From Caenimonas sedimenti (GTDB lineage Bacteria > Pseudomonadota > Gammaproteobacteria > Burkholderiales > Burkholderiaceae_C): a DNA stretch of 64,000 nt. The position numbers were made by a program, and so were the translations under genes. Below, in pieces: positions 44,774 to 52,549 of the stretch. The notes under the pieces are model-generated. The model saw nothing but the letters and a program-made list of their open reading frames with translations, did not search any database and had not been told where the DNA came from. The stretch's first letter is position 1. Every line of letters begins with the position of its first letter. Location: positions 124,001-188,000 of the forward strand of contig NZ_VOBQ01000008.1 in assembly GCF_007833165.1 (NCBI RefSeq). Direction: 5' to 3'.

Positions 44774-46339
44774 CTATTCTTCCTTAGTTTTCGGTCGCAT
44801 CCACAATGCCGGCAGGATGCCCACCCAGAAGACAATAGCGACAAGCGCGAAGCCATCGCCATAGGCCAGACTCTGTGCCTGGGCGGCGACCATCTGGCCC
44901 AGGTAGTTCAGCGCGCCAGCGTTTGTCTGGGTCACGGGCACTCCCCACGAGTTGTCCAGCCCGGCAACCCGACTGATGAGTTCCAGCGTGGTTCCATTGC
45001 CTGCGGTCTGGGTCGCCGCCAAGGTGTCCGCATGAAACCCAAAGCGAATCTCCGTTGCGGCAGCCAGCAGACTGACGCCAAATGCGCCCCCTAGTTGGCG
45101 CACGAAGTTGATGGTTCCGGTCCCTTGGGCCAGCATCGCTTGCGGCAGGGCCGATAGTGCGCCTGCGTTCAATGCTGGCATCATCACGCCCAAGCCGACG
45201 CGGCCGAGCAGGACGAGTAATGCCATGTGCCAGAAACCAGTGTCTACGTTCATGTCGTACATCAGCATGTTGGAAAGCCCGAAGAGGAACAGTCCTATGC
45301 CGACCATGTAGTACGCTGGAAACCGGTCTGTCAGTCGACCGGCGATGGGGAATACGAGAGCCAGAATCAGCCCACCCGGGATCAGCAGCTCACCCGCAAG
45401 GGTCGGCGTGTAGCCCTGGACGATCTGCATGAACAATGGCACGAGGTAGGAGGAGCCGTAGATGCCGGCCCCGAAGATCAGTGCCACCACTGCCGCCGCC
45501 GAGTACCGCGATGCGCTGAAGACCGAGAGATTGACCAGCGGTTGGGGGGTCTTGAGTTCCCAGGCAATGAAGGCGAGCATGAGAAGGGCGCCGAGACTGG
45601 ACAACCCGACGATGAAGTTGGAGTTCCACCCCGCGCGCTGGCCGTTGGCCACTGCATAAAGCGAGATCGCCAAGAAGAGAGTGAGCAGCAACAGGCCGAA
45701 GAAATCGAAGCGCGCAGCTTTTTTGTTACCCAGACGCCCAGGCAGAAACACCAAGCCGAGCAGCATCCCGGCGATCGAGGTGGGCAGACCCATGTAGAAG
45801 ACCCAGCGCCAGTTGAAATTGTCGGTGAGCCAGCCACCCAGCGCTGGCCCAAGAGCCGGGGCCAGCACCACCCCGATGCCATAGATGCCCATCGCCCGCC
45901 CGCGCTCGTTGGTCGGGAAGACCCGGAAAATCATGATCATCGCCAAGGGCTGGACGATGCCGGCAGCAATCCCTTGAGCCACTCGCGCCAAGGTCAGCAC
46001 GTCCTCGTTGGGCGCCACCCCGCCGATGATCGAGGCGACAGAAAACAGCGCGAGCGACCCAATGAAGGTTGCGCGAACGCCAATTGCGTCGTTCAGCCAC
46101 GCGTTGAGTAGCATGGACGCGGTCATCGCCGCGAGGAAGCCAGTGGACATCCACTGGACCTGGTCCTGCCCGATCCCGAAGACGCCCATGATGTCGGGCA
46201 ATGCCACGTTCACGACGGTGGACGACAGGACCACCGTGATGGTGGCCATCATGGTGGTGGAGATCACCAGCCATCGGTATGCTGGCCCGTATCGCTCGAA
46301 AAAGGGCGCGAGCCCGTCGCTAGCGCTGGAGGGTGTCAA
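44774..46339 (-). CDS. DHA2-family drug efflux transporter, EmrB/QacA type
   Basis: A 521-residue major-facilitator protein with about 14 membrane segments. After a short cytoplasmic FERYGPAYRWLV comes the first segment, then VNVALPDIMGVFGIGQDQVQWMSTGF (motif D region), RVAQGIAAGIVQPLAM and VLAPALGPALGGWLTDNFNWRWVFYMGLP (motif C), all typical of EmrB. It works with a membrane-fusion protein and an outer-membrane channel to expel hydrophobic toxic compounds. It appears to start at TTG 46339, overlapping the end of the fusion-protein gene by 20 bases; no better start precedes the first membrane segment. Codon use is less GC-biased than in the flanking catabolic genes. Confidence 0.92.
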   Translation of the reverse strand: MTPSSASDGLAPFFERYGPAYRWLVISTTMMATITVVLSSTVVNVALPDIMGVFGIGQDQVQWMSTGFLAAMTASMLLNAWLNDAIGVRATFIGSLALFSVASIIGGVAPNEDVLTLARVAQGIAAGIVQPLAMIMIFRVFPTNERGRAMGIYGIGVVLAPALGPALGGWLTDNFNWRWVFYMGLPTSIAGMLLGLVFLPGRLGNKKAARFDFFGLLLLTLFLAISLYAVANGQRAGWNSNFIVGLSSLGALLMLAFIAWELKTPQPLVNLSVFSASRYSAAAVVALIFGAGIYGSSYLVPLFMQIVQGYTPTLAGELLIPGGLILALVFPIAGRLTDRFPAYYMVGIGLFLFGLSNMLMYDMNVDTGFWHMALLVLLGRVGLGVMMPALNAGALSALPQAMLAQGTGTINFVRQLGGAFGVSLLAAATEIRFGFHADTLAATQTAGNGTTLELISRVAGLDNSWGVPVTQTNAGALNYLGQMVAAQAQSLAYGDGFALVAIVFWVGILPALWMRPKTKEE

Positions 46340-47471
46340 TCGATACCTCGACCATCATTCCGGGCTTGAGCAGCAAGCCTTCTTGCCGGACCGACAAGCG
46401 GACTGGAATGCGCTGCGTGATCTTGGTGAAATTGCCCGACGGATTCGGATTCGGCAGCAATGCGAAAGCGCTGGTCGCACTGTTGCCGATCAGGCTCACC
46501 CGGCCTTCAAAAGTTCGCCCAGGGTAGGCGTCGACACGCACCTGCGCAGACTGGCCAAGCCGGATGTCGGCCAGATCCGTTTCCTTGATGTTGGCTTCCA
46601 CCCAGATCGCTTCGGGATCGTGCATGAGCAACACGCGCTGTCCAGCGGCAAGGTAATCGCCGGTATTGGCGAAGGTGCGGTCCACCACCCCGTTGACAGG
46701 AGCGACCAACCGCAGGTCATGCACGTCCAGACGCGACAGCCTCAGTCGGGCGCGAAGACCTTCCGCGTCCGCTCTCGCCCGCTGCGCTTGAGTAGCCAAT
46801 GAATCAAGGCGCGTCGCAGCCTGCGCCTTCGCCAGGCGCGCTTGAGCGGCCCTCGCCTCGGAAGTCAGCTTCTGCTGCTCGCGCTGAGCAATCTTGTAAA
46901 CCGTCTCGCTACGCTGCACGCGCTGTTCGGACACAAACTGCCGGTCTACCAGATCCCGGTCACGCTGGTAATCGGCCCGAGCATTGGCCTCATTCAGGCG
47001 TGCCTGCTCTTGCGCAAGTGCGACGGAGTCCAGTTGGCTCTGCGCTTCTCGCACGGCAGCCTGGGTCGAAGCTCGAGTTTCCGCAATCAACTGCTCCAGA
47101 CGCAGGACTTCAGCCTCGGCACTTTGCAAGCTGGCTGCCTGGGCGCTCGCGGCCAAGCTTGCACTTTCGGCATAGATTTCCCCCATCGTCTGGCCGCGAT
47201 GGACACGGTCGCCTTCCTGGACGGGGCGGGAGGACAGCCAACCGGGTGAGCGGCTGGCCACTGCGATCATTTCGGAGGCGATTCGCGCATCGGTCACATC
47301 CAGATGCGTCATGCGGTGATGAACGAATCGTCCGCCTGTGACCAATACTGCCACTGCGAGCACCACAAGTAATGCATGACGCAGCCCCCGGCGCTCGCCC
47401 AGCGATTGTTTGAATTTTTGCAGCCGCTCAATCACCGGAGTCTCTCGAGAGGCCCCGGGGTCAAGGGCCAA
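46320..47471 (-). CDS. HlyD/EmrA family membrane-fusion protein
   Basis: A 383-residue periplasmic adaptor. One membrane segment (LRHALLVVLAVAVLVTGG) near residue 40 is followed by a lipoyl-like half domain (GWLSSRPVQEGDRVHRGQTMGEI), a long alpha-helical hairpin rich in Ala, Glu, Gln and Arg (roughly residues 105-225), and the second lipoyl and beta-barrel part (LRLVAPVNGVVDRTFANTGDYLAAGQRVLLM). It links the transporter encoded next to an outer-membrane channel not present here. The start is probably TTG at 47471; an internal GTG (VIERLQ) is an alternative. Confidence 0.91.
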   Translation of the reverse strand: MALDPGASRETPVIERLQKFKQSLGERRGLRHALLVVLAVAVLVTGGRFVHHRMTHLDVTDARIASEMIAVASRSPGWLSSRPVQEGDRVHRGQTMGEIYAESASLAASAQAASLQSAEAEVLRLEQLIAETRASTQAAVREAQSQLDSVALAQEQARLNEANARADYQRDRDLVDRQFVSEQRVQRSETVYKIAQREQQKLTSEARAAQARLAKAQAATRLDSLATQAQRARADAEGLRARLRLSRLDVHDLRLVAPVNGVVDRTFANTGDYLAAGQRVLLMHDPEAIWVEANIKETDLADIRLGQSAQVRVDAYPGRTFEGRVSLIGNSATSAFALLPNPNPSGNFTKITQRIPVRLSVRQEGLLLKPGMMVEVSIDTLQR

Positions 47472-47562
47472 GACCTTGAATTGCGCGCAGCGGGTTGACT
47501 GGCGGCGACAAGGTTTTGGTTCCGGTGTGGATCATGAGCGAAGCGCTTAGGACAACGAGAAC

Positions 47563-48000
47563 TCAGCACTCGCGGCTTGAAGCCAGATTGCGGCGCATCT
47601 TGCCCAGGGCGACGAGAACCGCCGCAGCCTCCTTTTTGTCGAGATCGCGCAAAACATCGGCTTGGATCGCGGCGCCAACTTCTCTGATCGCAGCCAGGTG
47701 CGCAGTCGCGGCATCTGTCAAGAACATTCGATAGGCCCTTCTGTCTGCAGCATCGGCATGACGTTCGACCAATCCCGCCTCGGCCAATTGGTCGATCAAA
47801 CGCGCGAGTGTGATGGGTTGGACTTCCAGCAATTTCGCCAAGTCAATCTGCCGAATGCCCTGATGGCGGGCCAGGTAAACGAGCGCCCGCGCTTGCGCCA
47901 AGGTGATGGAGCTTCCCTCCAATCGCCGCTGGAAAGCCTGCCGCATCATCCGGGAAAGGTCAGCCAGCAAGAAACCCAGACTGTCTTGTTCCGATACCAT
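47563..48000 (-). CDS. MarR family transcriptional regulator
   Basis: A 145-residue winged-helix regulator. ITLAQARALVYLARHQGIRQIDLAKLLEVQPITLARLIDQLAEAGLVERHADAADRRAY covers the helix-turn-helix and wing, including the conserved DxRxx wing turn. It is first in the cassette with the adaptor and the transporter, and MarR proteins of this type repress such pumps until an inducing compound binds. Three GTAGTAT repeats overlap its promoter, and the leader is under 20 bases with no ribosome-binding motif. A lower-GC gene than its catabolic neighbours. Confidence 0.92.
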   Translation of the reverse strand: MVSEQDSLGFLLADLSRMMRQAFQRRLEGSSITLAQARALVYLARHQGIRQIDLAKLLEVQPITLARLIDQLAEAGLVERHADAADRRAYRMFLTDAATAHLAAIREVGAAIQADVLRDLDKKEAAAVLVALGKMRRNLASSREC

Positions 48001-48002
48001 GT

Positions 48003-48030
48003 GTAGTATATGATGTAGTATGCGTAGTAT
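48003..48030. repeat. Three direct GTAGTAT repeats, probable MarR-binding sites
   Basis: Identical heptamers at 48003-48009, 48015-48021 and 48024-48030, spaced 12 and 9 bases apart, directly before the MarR start codon and across its -10 box. Their position suits autorepression of the efflux cassette. MarR operators are usually palindromes, so the direct arrangement is unusual. Confidence 0.55.
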
Positions 48031-48054
48031 TCAACCGGACAAGATGCAAGTCAA
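48026..48054 (-). promoter_or_regulatory. Sigma-70-type promoter of the MarR-efflux cassette
   Basis: On the minus strand, TTGACT (48054-48049) and AATACT (48031-48026) are separated by 17 bases. Transcription would begin near 48019, giving a leader of about 19 bases without a ribosome-binding motif. The -10 box lies inside the third GTAGTAT repeat. Confidence 0.6.
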
Positions 48055-48063
48055 GTGAATGGC

Positions 48064-48485
48064 GTCAGGAGCTTGTCGCGTGCTGTGATCGAGTCGCGCT
48101 TGAATGCCTTGCTGGCCGACTTGCAAGTTGAAAAGCTGCGCACAAACCCGGCGCTGTCGCTATCCGGCGGCGAACGCAGACGGGTGGAGATGGCGCGTGC
48201 CCTGGCGACCAACCCAAGCTTCCTGTTGCTTGATGAGCCATTTCGGGATCGATCCCATTGCGGTCATCGAAATCCAGAGCATTGTTCAATTCTTGCAGGC
48301 ACGCAACATTGGGGTTCTGATCACCGACCACAACGTGCGTGAAACAGATAGATGCGGCGTACCGATTCATTTACGACGATGTCCGCCGGTCGTCCGCTGG
48401 CCACTACAGTTCCTTGATTGATGATATCTGCGCGGTCACAGAAGCCAATCGCCGCATCTATCTGGGTGAACATTTTCGGATGTAG
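48064..48485 (+). pseudogene. lptB: Decayed lptB (LPS-export ABC ATPase) remnant with frameshift and internal inversion
   Basis: The start reads [53 protein letters not shown], which is the second half of LptB; the Walker A half is missing. After DEPF near 48243 a 2-base loss shifts the frame to [34 protein letters not shown], again LptB. The next about 100 bases make no sense on this strand, but their reverse complement reads [16 protein letters not shown] and [16 protein letters not shown], the expected continuation. The end, RRIYLGEHFRM followed by TAG at 48483-48485, is the LptB C-terminus in the original orientation. The gene is thus truncated, frameshifted and partly inverted, and cannot make LptB. 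Confidence 0.88.
48346..48463. repeat. 14-base inverted repeats flanking an inverted segment within the lptB remnant
   Basis: AGATAGATGCGGCG at 48346-48359 and CGCCGCATCTATCT at 48450-48463 are perfect inverted copies enclosing 90 bases (48360-48449) that are inverted relative to lptB. The right arm is native coding sequence (RRIYL). The left arm looks like a copied version of it, since un-inverting the segment does not restore frame at the left junction. That suggests replication template switching. Confidence 0.75.
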
Positions 48486-48777
48486 AAGTTTGTAAGGTGG
48501 CTCCGGCAGGTGAGCAGCGTGGCGAGCCGCGCTGCAGCCGGTTGCCCCCAGGAAAGTCGACAGACAAGGTCGCTCGAGCTAACGTCGAGGGAGCCGCCCA
48601 GAAGAAGCTCTTTCAGGGCTACAGTACGAACCCGGCCGAGCGGAAATGGCGCTGGCACTTCCCTTTTCGGGCCGGGCCATCGCGCCGAGATGACGGTTCA
48701 GGGTCGGAACAGCGCCGCGCGAATACCTACCGGTTGCGCATCCAACCGTGCCGCCTGAAGGTGCCGCCGCCGACGGA
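48486..48777. other. 292-base gap at the right edge of the efflux island
   Basis: No supported gene on either strand. It separates the lptB remnant from the end of the biotin-carboxylase gene. I see no terminator with a T-run, no tRNA and no insertion-sequence end. Composition rises back to the GC level of the catabolic region, so the right junction of the foreign DNA probably lies here. Confidence 0.5.
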
Positions 48778-50772
48778 TCAATCAGGCGTGATCGACGCCA
48801 CCACCGCGCTACGCTCGACCGTCTGCCCGGCCTGGCAAGAGACCGAGGCGACTGTGCCCGCGCACTCGGCGACGATGCGCATCTCCATCTTCATCGACTC
48901 GAGAATCGCCACCACGGCGCCCTTTTCCACGCGGTCGCCGGGCGCCACGTTGACCTTCAGGATCAGGCCCATCATCGGCGCCTTCAGCTCGCCGCTGGCC
49001 TGCGCCGAGGTACTGATGTAAGACAGGTAGGGCACCACCTTCAGGCTGTGCGAGCCGCGGCGGTCGTGCAGGTACAGCATGTCGCCGTCCCGGTGCAGGC
49101 GCACGGTCTCGCGACGGGTGTCGGTGACCGCCAGGAAGCTGCCGGTGTCGCCAGCCTGCGCCAGCTGCACCCGCACCTGCGCGTCGTTCACGCCCACCAG
49201 CATGCTGCCGTCGGAGCGCAAGGGGCCGAAGCGGATCTCGGCACTGACGCCGTCAATCGTTTCCACGTGCAGGCTGGGGATCGGCGCCAGGCTTTCACCG
49301 CCGACGCTCATCTGCCAGCCGCTGCTGTGCCAGCGGCTCCAGGGGCTGCGCGATTCGACCTGGCGCTGCAACTGCAGCCAGTGGCAGGCGGCCACGGCCA
49401 GGGTCTGCGTGTCGTGCAGCGCGTCGCCCAGCGACCAGCCTGCGATCTGCTCGTCGATCAGCCGCGTGTGGAAGGTGGCGGTGCGGGTCTCGGGCAGGTC
49501 GAGCAGGCGGCGCAGGAAGCTGCGGTTGGTGGTGACGCCGAAGACCACGGTGTCCTCGAGCGCCAGTGACAGCCGGTCCAGCGCTTCGTCGCGCGTCGGC
49601 GCATGCGTGATCAGCTTGGCCAGCATCGAGTCGTAGTAGGGCGTGACTTCCATGCCGCTTTCGATGCCGGTCTCGACGCGCACGCCCAGGTCGGGAAAGC
49701 GCACCTGCGACAGCTTGCCGGTGGACGGCAGGAAGCCTGCCGCCGGGTCCTCGGCGCAGATGCGCGCCTCGACGGCATGGCCGTGGATGCGCACATCGCC
49801 CTGCTGTACGGGCAGTCCTTCGCCGCTGGCGATGCGCAGCATGATCTCGACGATGTCCAGGCCCGTCACCATTTCAGTCACCGGGTGCTCGACCTGCAGG
49901 CGCGGATTGACCTCGAGGAAGTGGTACTCGTCGGCACCGACGATGAACTCGACCGTGCCCACGCCGCGGTACTTGAGCCGTTCGCCCAGCCGCACTGCAT
50001 CGGCCGCCATGCTATCGCGCATCTTGGCGCTCAGGTTGGCCGCAGGCGCCTCCTCGATCACCTTCTGGTGGCGTCGCTGCAGCGTGCACTCGCGCTCAAA
50101 CAGATGGATCACCCGGCCCTGGCCATCGCCGGCGATCTGGATCTCGACGTGGCGGCCCTGGCGGATCAGCTTCTCGACGATCAGGCCGGCGTCTCCGAAT
50201 GAGTTCTTCGCCTCGCGCATCGCCGATTCGATCTCCAGCTCCAGGCCTTCGAAGCTGGTGATGCCGCGCATGCCCTTGCCGCCGCCACCGGCCGCGGCCT
50301 TGAGCATCACCGGCAGGCCGACAGCGCGCACCGACGCGGCGATCACGGCCGCGTCGACGCTAGGCGCTTCGCTGCCCGGCACGATCGGCACCTTGGCGGC
50401 CTTGGCCTCGCGCTTGGCCGCGGCCTTGTCGCCCAGGCGCTCGATCACGTCGGCGGTCGGGCCGATGAACACCAGGCCCGCCGCTTCGACGGCACGCGCG
50501 AAGGCGGCGTTTTCGGCGAGGAACCCGAATCCCGGATGGATGGCCTCGGCCCCGACGGATTTCGCGGCGGCGATCACCGCGTCGATGCGCAAGTAGCTTT
50601 CGGAGGCGGGCGCGCCGCCAATCTCCACCGTTTCGCCGATTTGCCGCACATGCAGCGCGTCCCGGTCGGCGCTGGAATGAACACCGGCCACGGCCACGCC
50701 CAACCGCCGGCAGGTACGGGCGATGCGGCAGGCGATCTCGCCACGATTGGCTATCAGAATTTTCTTGAACAC
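48778..50772 (-). CDS. Acyl-CoA carboxylase, biotin carboxylase/biotin carrier (alpha) subunit
   Basis: A 664-residue alpha subunit of the methylcrotonyl/geranyl-CoA carboxylase type. Residues 1-450 form the biotin carboxylase: IANRGEIACRIARTC, the glycine-rich AAAGGGGKGM loop, HLFERECTLQRRHQKVIEEAP and EFIVGADEYHFLEVNPRLQVEHPVTE. The C-terminal biotinyl domain has LESMKMEM, with the biotin-bearing lysine at residue 628. It starts with GTG at 50772, 16 bases after the carboxyltransferase stop, so the two are co-expressed. Its N-terminus is nearly the same as the fragment at 1-210. Confidence 0.95.
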   Translation of the reverse strand: MFKKILIANRGEIACRIARTCRRLGVAVAGVHSSADRDALHVRQIGETVEIGGAPASESYLRIDAVIAAAKSVGAEAIHPGFGFLAENAAFARAVEAAGLVFIGPTADVIERLGDKAAAKREAKAAKVPIVPGSEAPSVDAAVIAASVRAVGLPVMLKAAAGGGGKGMRGITSFEGLELEIESAMREAKNSFGDAGLIVEKLIRQGRHVEIQIAGDGQGRVIHLFERECTLQRRHQKVIEEAPAANLSAKMRDSMAADAVRLGERLKYRGVGTVEFIVGADEYHFLEVNPRLQVEHPVTEMVTGLDIVEIMLRIASGEGLPVQQGDVRIHGHAVEARICAEDPAAGFLPSTGKLSQVRFPDLGVRVETGIESGMEVTPYYDSMLAKLITHAPTRDEALDRLSLALEDTVVFGVTTNRSFLRRLLDLPETRTATFHTRLIDEQIAGWSLGDALHDTQTLAVAACHWLQLQRQVESRSPWSRWHSSGWQMSVGGESLAPIPSLHVETIDGVSAEIRFGPLRSDGSMLVGVNDAQVRVQLAQAGDTGSFLAVTDTRRETVRLHRDGDMLYLHDRRGSHSLKVVPYLSYISTSAQASGELKAPMMGLILKVNVAPGDRVEKGAVVAILESMKMEMRIVAECAGTVASVSCQAGQTVERSAVVASITPD

Positions 50773-50788
50773 TGCGTCGATTCCCAGG

Positions 50789-52375
50789 TCACATCCGGAA
50801 CACGCCGAAGCGCGAAGGCACGGCCGGCACGCGGCCGGCCAGGTCGAGCAGCAACGCCATCACGTCGCGCGTCTCGGCCGGCTCGATCACCATGTCGCAC
50901 CAGGTGTTGCGCGCGAAGTTGTAGGCGTTGGCGAAGTCCTCGAAGGTCTTGCGCACCGGCGCCTTGTAATCCTCGCGCTGCGCGTCGGTCCAGCTCGTGC
51001 CGTCGCGCTTGTGCTGGTCGTCCTTGACCATGGCCAGCGTCGTGGCTGCCTGGTCCGGACCCATGATCGCAGCGCGGCCGTTGGGCCACATGATGAGCGC
51101 GTTCGGCTTGAATGCGCGGCCGCACATCGCCAGGTAGCCCGCGCCGTAGGAGCCGCCGATGATCAGCGTGTACTTGGCGACGTTCGCGCAGGTCATGGCG
51201 GTGATCATCTTGGCACCGTGCTTGGCGATGCCAGCCTCCTCGGCCTCGCGGCCGACCATGAAGCCGTTGATGTCGGCCATGAACAGCAACGGGATGTCGC
51301 GTTGGCAGCACAGCTCGATGAACTGCGTCGCTTTCATCGCGCTCTCGGAGAACAGCACGCCGTTGTTGCACAGGATGCCGACCTCGAAGCCCTTGATGCG
51401 CGCGAAGCCGGTGATCAGCGTGTCGCCATAGTCGGGCTTGAACTCGTGCAGGTCGCTGCCGTCGACGAGGCGCAGCAGGATCTCGCGGTTGTTGGTGGGG
51501 ATGCGTGGGTCGGCGCTGATGATGCCGTTGATCTCGACCGGGTCGTGCAGCGGTTCCACGGCCTCGGCCACGTCGCGGCGCTGGCGCGGTACGTCGCCGA
51601 GGTGGGCGACGACGTCGCGCAGGATCGCGATCGCGTGCGCGTCGCTCTCGGCCAGGCGGTCGGTATTGCCGTCTTGGCGGTTGGCGCGGTCGGCATCGGC
51701 GGGCACCGGCACCGCGTTGGAGCCGAAGGCCAGCGCGCCCTGGTTGCGCACGACCACCACCTCGTCGCACACCGCCGGCACGAACGCTCCGCTGTCGGCG
51801 GCCGGGCCGTGCACGCTGGCTATCTGCGCGATGCCCTCGCGCGACATGCGCAGCTGGCTGTACAGGATGGAGCCGAACTGGCCGTCATCGGCGAACACGC
51901 CAGGCTGGCCGCCACCTGCGCTCAAGACCTCGCGCCCGCCCGACTGCACCATCGTCAGGCAGGGCAAGCGGTGTACCCAGGCGAAGCGCAGCGCCCGCAC
52001 ATGCTTCTTGCTGGTGATGGTGTTGTAGGCGCCATCATGCACCGCGGCGTCGTTGGCGATCACCATGCAGGGCCGGCCCGACACCATGCCCACGCCGGCC
52101 ACGATGCCGGCGCCCGGCGCGGTGTCGCCGTGCAGGCCTTCGCCGGCGAGCTGGCACAACTCGAGGAACGGCGAACCCGGGTCGAGCAGCGCGCTGACGC
52201 GCTCGCGCACCAGCAGCTGACCCGCTTCGCGCAGGGCCGCGCGGGCAGATTCCGTGCCGGCGGCCACCGCCGCGGCGCGGCGCGCGCGCAGATCGGCCAC
52301 GCGGCCCTCGTAGAACTCGCGGTTGGCGCGCAACTCATCGGGGCTGGCCGCGAGGGCCGATTTGATGACGCTCAT
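50789..52375 (-). CDS. Acyl-CoA carboxylase carboxyltransferase paralogue with altered N-domain
   Basis: A 528-residue carboxyltransferase-fold protein. Its C-domain is intact: GGSYGAGYLAMCGRAFKPNAL, WPNGRAAIMGPDQAATTL and the final FGVFRM. The N-domain is changed in three places usually lining the CoA side of the active site: an inserted loop in GGREVLSAGGGQPGVFADDGQ, GPAADSGAFVPAVCDE in place of GPSTAGGAY, and residues 214-241, where the GGxxxHxxxSGVxDH motif is replaced by an 11-residue-shorter unrelated stretch. The start at 52375 is chosen because the open frame beyond it runs antisense through the divergent paralogue. It is followed by the biotin carboxylase. Confidence 0.9.
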   Translation of the reverse strand: MSVIKSALAASPDELRANREFYEGRVADLRARRAAAVAAGTESARAALREAGQLLVRERVSALLDPGSPFLELCQLAGEGLHGDTAPGAGIVAGVGMVSGRPCMVIANDAAVHDGAYNTITSKKHVRALRFAWVHRLPCLTMVQSGGREVLSAGGGQPGVFADDGQFGSILYSQLRMSREGIAQIASVHGPAADSGAFVPAVCDEVVVVRNQGALAFGSNAVPVPADADRANRQDGNTDRLAESDAHAIAILRDVVAHLGDVPRQRRDVAEAVEPLHDPVEINGIISADPRIPTNNREILLRLVDGSDLHEFKPDYGDTLITGFARIKGFEVGILCNNGVLFSESAMKATQFIELCCQRDIPLLFMADINGFMVGREAEEAGIAKHGAKMITAMTCANVAKYTLIIGGSYGAGYLAMCGRAFKPNALIMWPNGRAAIMGPDQAATTLAMVKDDQHKRDGTSWTDAQREDYKAPVRKTFEDFANAYNFARNTWCDMVIEPAETRDVMALLLDLAGRVPAVPSRFGVFRM

Positions 52376-52489
52376 CGAGCGCTCCCGCCGGCGCGCGGCC
52401 GGCCTGTTGCGGGCCGCGCCGCGGATAGGGGGGATTTCATCGGATGGGGGGTGTACGTGGATTGCAGTGGGTGCAGCAAGGCCGTAAGA

Positions 52490-52506
52490 TAACAAACATT
52501 CGTTAG
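52490..52506. promoter_or_regulatory. Imperfect palindrome between the two divergent carboxyltransferase genes
   Basis: TAACAAACATTCGTTAG. The outer arms TAAC and GTTA pair, with two internal mismatches. It is 44 bases before the plus-strand gene at 52550 and 115 before the minus-strand gene at 52375. It shares the TAACAAAC arm with the site at 59051 but has different spacing. TetR-family operators often look like this; the regulator is unknown. Confidence 0.45.
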
Positions 52507-52549
52507 GCTGCCAATCCCTGCCGACCCGTCGGCGCCGCACCACCCCGCC

